Positions 21,780-23,305 of a stretch of DNA of 23,305 bases are shown one piece after another. Positions within the stretch are counted from its first letter, which is position 1. Each line of letters opens with the position of its first letter. Where the stretch lies: contig CBFGSA010000034.1 in NCBI GenBank assembly GCA_965651365.1, positions 1-23,305 on the forward strand. The letters are read 5' to 3'. The notes below the pieces were generated by a model that was given only the letters and a program-made list of their open reading frames with translations, was not told where the DNA came from and did no database searches. Made by a program: the position numbers and the translations under genes. The DNA is from DASSBG01 sp965651365. GTDB taxonomy: Bacteria > Pseudomonadota > Gammaproteobacteria > Xanthomonadales > Rhodanobacteraceae.

Positions 21780-22865
21780 ATGCACCATTCCGATTCCGGT
21801 CGACATGCGGTCAGTCTACCAAGCGCGCCACACAGCGTGTGCCTGCTGCGTACATCGGCGCTTGGTGATGTCACGCATGTGGTGCCCTTGCTGCGCACCC
21901 TGCAGGCCGCCCTGCCCGACACCGCGCTGACCTGGATCGTGGGCAAACTGGAGCGGCGCCTGGTCGGTGACATTGATGGTGTCGAGTTTGTCACCTTCGA
22001 CAAGTCACGCGGTCTGGCCGGCTGGCGTGATGTGCGCGCGACGCTGGGCAAGCACCGCTTCGATGCCCTGCTGCACATGCAGGTCGCACTGCGCTCGAAC
22101 CTGCTGAGCCTGGCGGTGAGTGCCGAGCGGCGCATCGGTTACGACCCTGCACGCTCACGCGACCTGCACGGCCTGTTTGTCAATGAACGCATCCCGGCAG
22201 CACAGGGCCAGCACGTGCTGGAGGCCATCGGCAGCTTTGCCAGCATGCTCGGTGTCACACCGCGCGCACCGGTCTGGAACATTCCCGTACCCGATGCCGA
22301 TCGCGTTTGGGCCGCCCGGCAGTGGCCGGATGACGGCCAGCCCACCCTGCTGATCAATGCCTGCGCCAGCCATCGGCTGCGCAACTGGCATGCGGTCGGC
22401 TACGCTGCCGTCGCCGATCACGCGCGGAAGTCGCTCAAGATGCGCGTCGTCCTGACCGGCGGGCCGAGCCAGCTCGAACGCCGCATGGGCGATGCGATTG
22501 CTGCTGCCATGCAGAGCACGCCGCTGGATCTGATCGGCCGCGACACGCTCAAGCGCGCCCTGGCCCTGTACCAGCGCAGCAGCATCTTGCTGACGCCCGA
22601 TTCCGGCCCGATGCACATGGCCAACGCCATGGGCACGCCGGTACTCGGCCTGCACGCGGCATCCAATCCCGAGCGTTCCGGCCCTTACAGTGACCGCCGC
22701 TGGTGCGTCGACCGCTACGACGATGCCGCTCGCACATTCCTCGGCAAGCCCGCCGATGCCCTGCCCTGGGGCACCAAGATCGAGCGCCCCGGCGTGATGG
22801 GCCTGGTGACGGTGGACGATGTTGTGCAGCGTCTGGAGGCGTTTGTTGGGCGCAGTGAGCGGTGA
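21780..22865 (+). CDS. glycosyltransferase family 9 (heptosyltransferase-like)
   Basis: A 361-residue GT9 enzyme; such proteins add heptose to the lipopolysaccharide inner core. The start block SVCLLRTSALGDVTHVVPLLRTL contains the family's SALGDV acceptor-side motif. In the C-terminal domain LTPDSGPMHMANAMGTPVLGLHAASNPERSGP is the nucleotide-sugar binding region. Which step it catalyses (WaaC, WaaF or a later one) is not clear. The ATG at 21780 starts 17 bp from the divergent kdkA; a GTG at 21838 (VCLLRTSALGDV) would also fit the family, whose members often start at this block. The last codons (SER, then TGA) are read from the GTGAGCG repeat, so the repeat supplies the stop. Confidence 0.9.
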   Translation: MHHSDSGRHAVSLPSAPHSVCLLRTSALGDVTHVVPLLRTLQAALPDTALTWIVGKLERRLVGDIDGVEFVTFDKSRGLAGWRDVRATLGKHRFDALLHMQVALRSNLLSLAVSAERRIGYDPARSRDLHGLFVNERIPAAQGQHVLEAIGSFASMLGVTPRAPVWNIPVPDADRVWAARQWPDDGQPTLLINACASHRLRNWHAVGYAAVADHARKSLKMRVVLTGGPSQLERRMGDAIAAAMQSTPLDLIGRDTLKRALALYQRSSILLTPDSGPMHMANAMGTPVLGLHAASNPERSGPYSDRRWCVDRYDDAARTFLGKPADALPWGTKIERPGVMGLVTVDDVVQRLEAFVGRSER

Positions 22866-22883
22866 GCCGTCAGCCGTGAGCGG
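22855..22883. repeat. GTGAGCG heptamer array at the end of the GT9 gene
   Basis: Four tandem 7-bp units GTGAGCG, GTGAGCC, GTCAGCC and GTGAGCG. The TGA stop of the glycosyltransferase gene (22863-22865) lies in it. An inverted array of the same family is at 23131-23163. Confidence 0.85.
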
Positions 22884-22905
22884 AAGACGGAACTCAAGTC
22901 CGTCC

Positions 22906-23008
22906 GTCATCCAGGAATCGCGTGGCGATGCCCGGGATCTACTCGACCACCGCAGCTTCTGGAAAGAAAGTGGATCCCCGATCAGCGCGTTGCGCTGTCC
23001 GGGATGAC
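22906..23008. repeat. REPIN-like palindromic element 2
   Basis: A 103-bp element of the same family as the one at 6844-6954. Left arm: GTCATCCAGGA, the stem ATCGC-GTG-GCGAT, then GCCCGGGATC. The right arm, read on the minus strand, is GTCATCCCGGA, the stem CAGCGC-AAC-GCGCTG, then ATCGGGGATCCAC. It lies between the convergent glycosyltransferase and DUF6165-like genes. Confidence 0.85.
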
Positions 23009-23020
23009 GTGCATATGGGA

Positions 23021-23047
23021 CGCCCGGGGCCGAGCGCAGCGCCCGGG
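23021..23047. repeat. CCCGGG hairpin between the right-end genes
   Basis: CGCCCGGGGC and GCGCCCGGG face each other across a short loop (CGAGCGCA). It is a third palindromic module in the 291-bp repeat-filled gap between convergent genes. Confidence 0.5.
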
Positions 23048-23079
23048 TTGATAAACGTGTTGGCGCCCGCCAATGCCTG

Positions 23080-23127
23080 GTCCCGAGTCCCGAGTCCCGA
23101 GTCCCGAGTCCCGAGCCCCGAGTCCCG
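23080..23127. repeat. GAGTCCC heptamer array near the right end
   Basis: Seven tandem TCCCGAG-type units with one altered copy (CCCCGAG), the longest perfect run in the window. It lies between genes here, unlike the copies in argE and argG. Confidence 0.95.
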
Positions 23128-23130
23128 CTG

Positions 23131-23163
23131 CCGGCTCACGGCTCACCGCTTGCCGCTTACCGG
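23131..23163. repeat. inverted GTGAGCC/GTAAGCG heptamer array at the end of the DUF6165-like gene
   Basis: Read on the minus strand the units are GTAAGCG, GCAAGCG, GTGAGCC and GTGAGCC. The TAA stop of the minus-strand gene (23157-23159) is part of the first unit. Together with 22855-22883 it makes an inverted pair about 250 bp apart. Confidence 0.8.
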
Positions 23164-23305
23164 TAATCCTCGTACGACTTCTCCTCCACCAGCTCCGAGC
23201 CCAGTTTCTCGTTGATCCGGCGTTTGACCGCGGCACGCTCGTCGTTGCGCACGTAGACCGAGCGCGCCAGTTCGATGAAGCGCTCGCCGAAACGGCGCTG
23301 CTTTT
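23157..23305 (-). CDS. DUF6165-like protein, C-terminal fragment
   Basis: Only the last 48 codons are present; the gene runs off the right end of the window. The peptide reads KQRRFGERFIELARSVYVRN, continues with DERAAVKRRINEKLGSELVE and ends EKSYEDYR. From memory, the pattern FIELARSVY-x-x-ND-x-RA-x-x-KRRIN-x-x-LGS-x-LVEEKSY is the C-terminal end of the DUF6165 family, small alpha-helical proteins of unknown function often found beside lipopolysaccharide glycosyltransferase genes, which fits this neighbourhood. The TAA stop is made by the heptamer repeat. Confidence 0.65.
   Translation of the reverse strand, partial: KQRRFGERFIELARSVYVRNDERAAVKRRINEKLGSELVEEKSYEDYR

Noticed and set aside
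23080..23127. Tandem repeats considered as a CRISPR array
   Set aside because: The units are 7 bp in direct tandem without spacers, and no cas gene is in the window.

Overview
The window looks like chromosomal DNA of a GC-rich gammaproteobacterium of the Xanthomonadales (Lysobacterales). The main reason is the arginine operon. Its carbamoyltransferase is of the N-acetylornithine type, its kinase is fused to an acetyltransferase domain, and the gene order argF'-argG-argE-argB(A)-argC-argH is the one I know from Xanthomonas. The PHB-type reductases, the Kdo kinase and the style of the short repeats agree with this. I cannot name a genus.

Layout: (1) 1-1638, plus strand: the end of one acetoacetyl-CoA reductase gene, the PHA regulator phaR, and a complete second reductase (phaB). 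(2) 1797-9388, minus strand: a six-gene arginine operon that runs through N-acetylcitrulline. The argB/argC and argC/argH junctions are ATGA overlaps, and argE/argB overlap by 14 nt. (3) 9620-10207, minus: a YcfJ-like glycine-zipper envelope protein. (4) 10337-12244, plus: cysS and sufE. (5) 12326-13165, minus: folP. (6) 13390-15968, minus: rlmE and ftsH, divergent from yhbY and an Mth938-like gene at 16042-16722. (7) 16790-20246, plus: an APC permease and the cold-shock helicase deaD. (8) 20268-23305: a metallo-beta-lactamase-fold hydrolase and kdkA (minus), a divergent family 9 glycosyltransferase (plus), and the end of a DUF6165-like gene (minus). This last block fits lipopolysaccharide core assembly.

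The most unusual content is repetitive. Arrays of a 7-bp unit (GGGACTC or GGGAATC) occur between genes and also inside the reading frames of argE, argG and argF', with a degenerate version in argC. The unit has no stop codon in any of its six frames, so an array can lie inside or extend a gene, but gain or loss of one copy shifts the frame. A second 7-bp family (GTGAGCG-like) does contain a stop and supplies the stop codons of two convergent genes at the right end. There are also two REPIN-like palindromic elements whose four arms have different but always self-complementary stems, a nested inverted repeat between folP and ftsH, another inverted repeat between sufE and folP, and an exact 35-bp duplication of the 3' coding end of argG.

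I see no CRISPR array, phage, transposase, toxin system or tRNA/rRNA gene. Most genes are ordinary housekeeping genes. The repeat biology, the missing motif VI arginine in DeaD and the paired reductases around phaR are the points that merit a second look.
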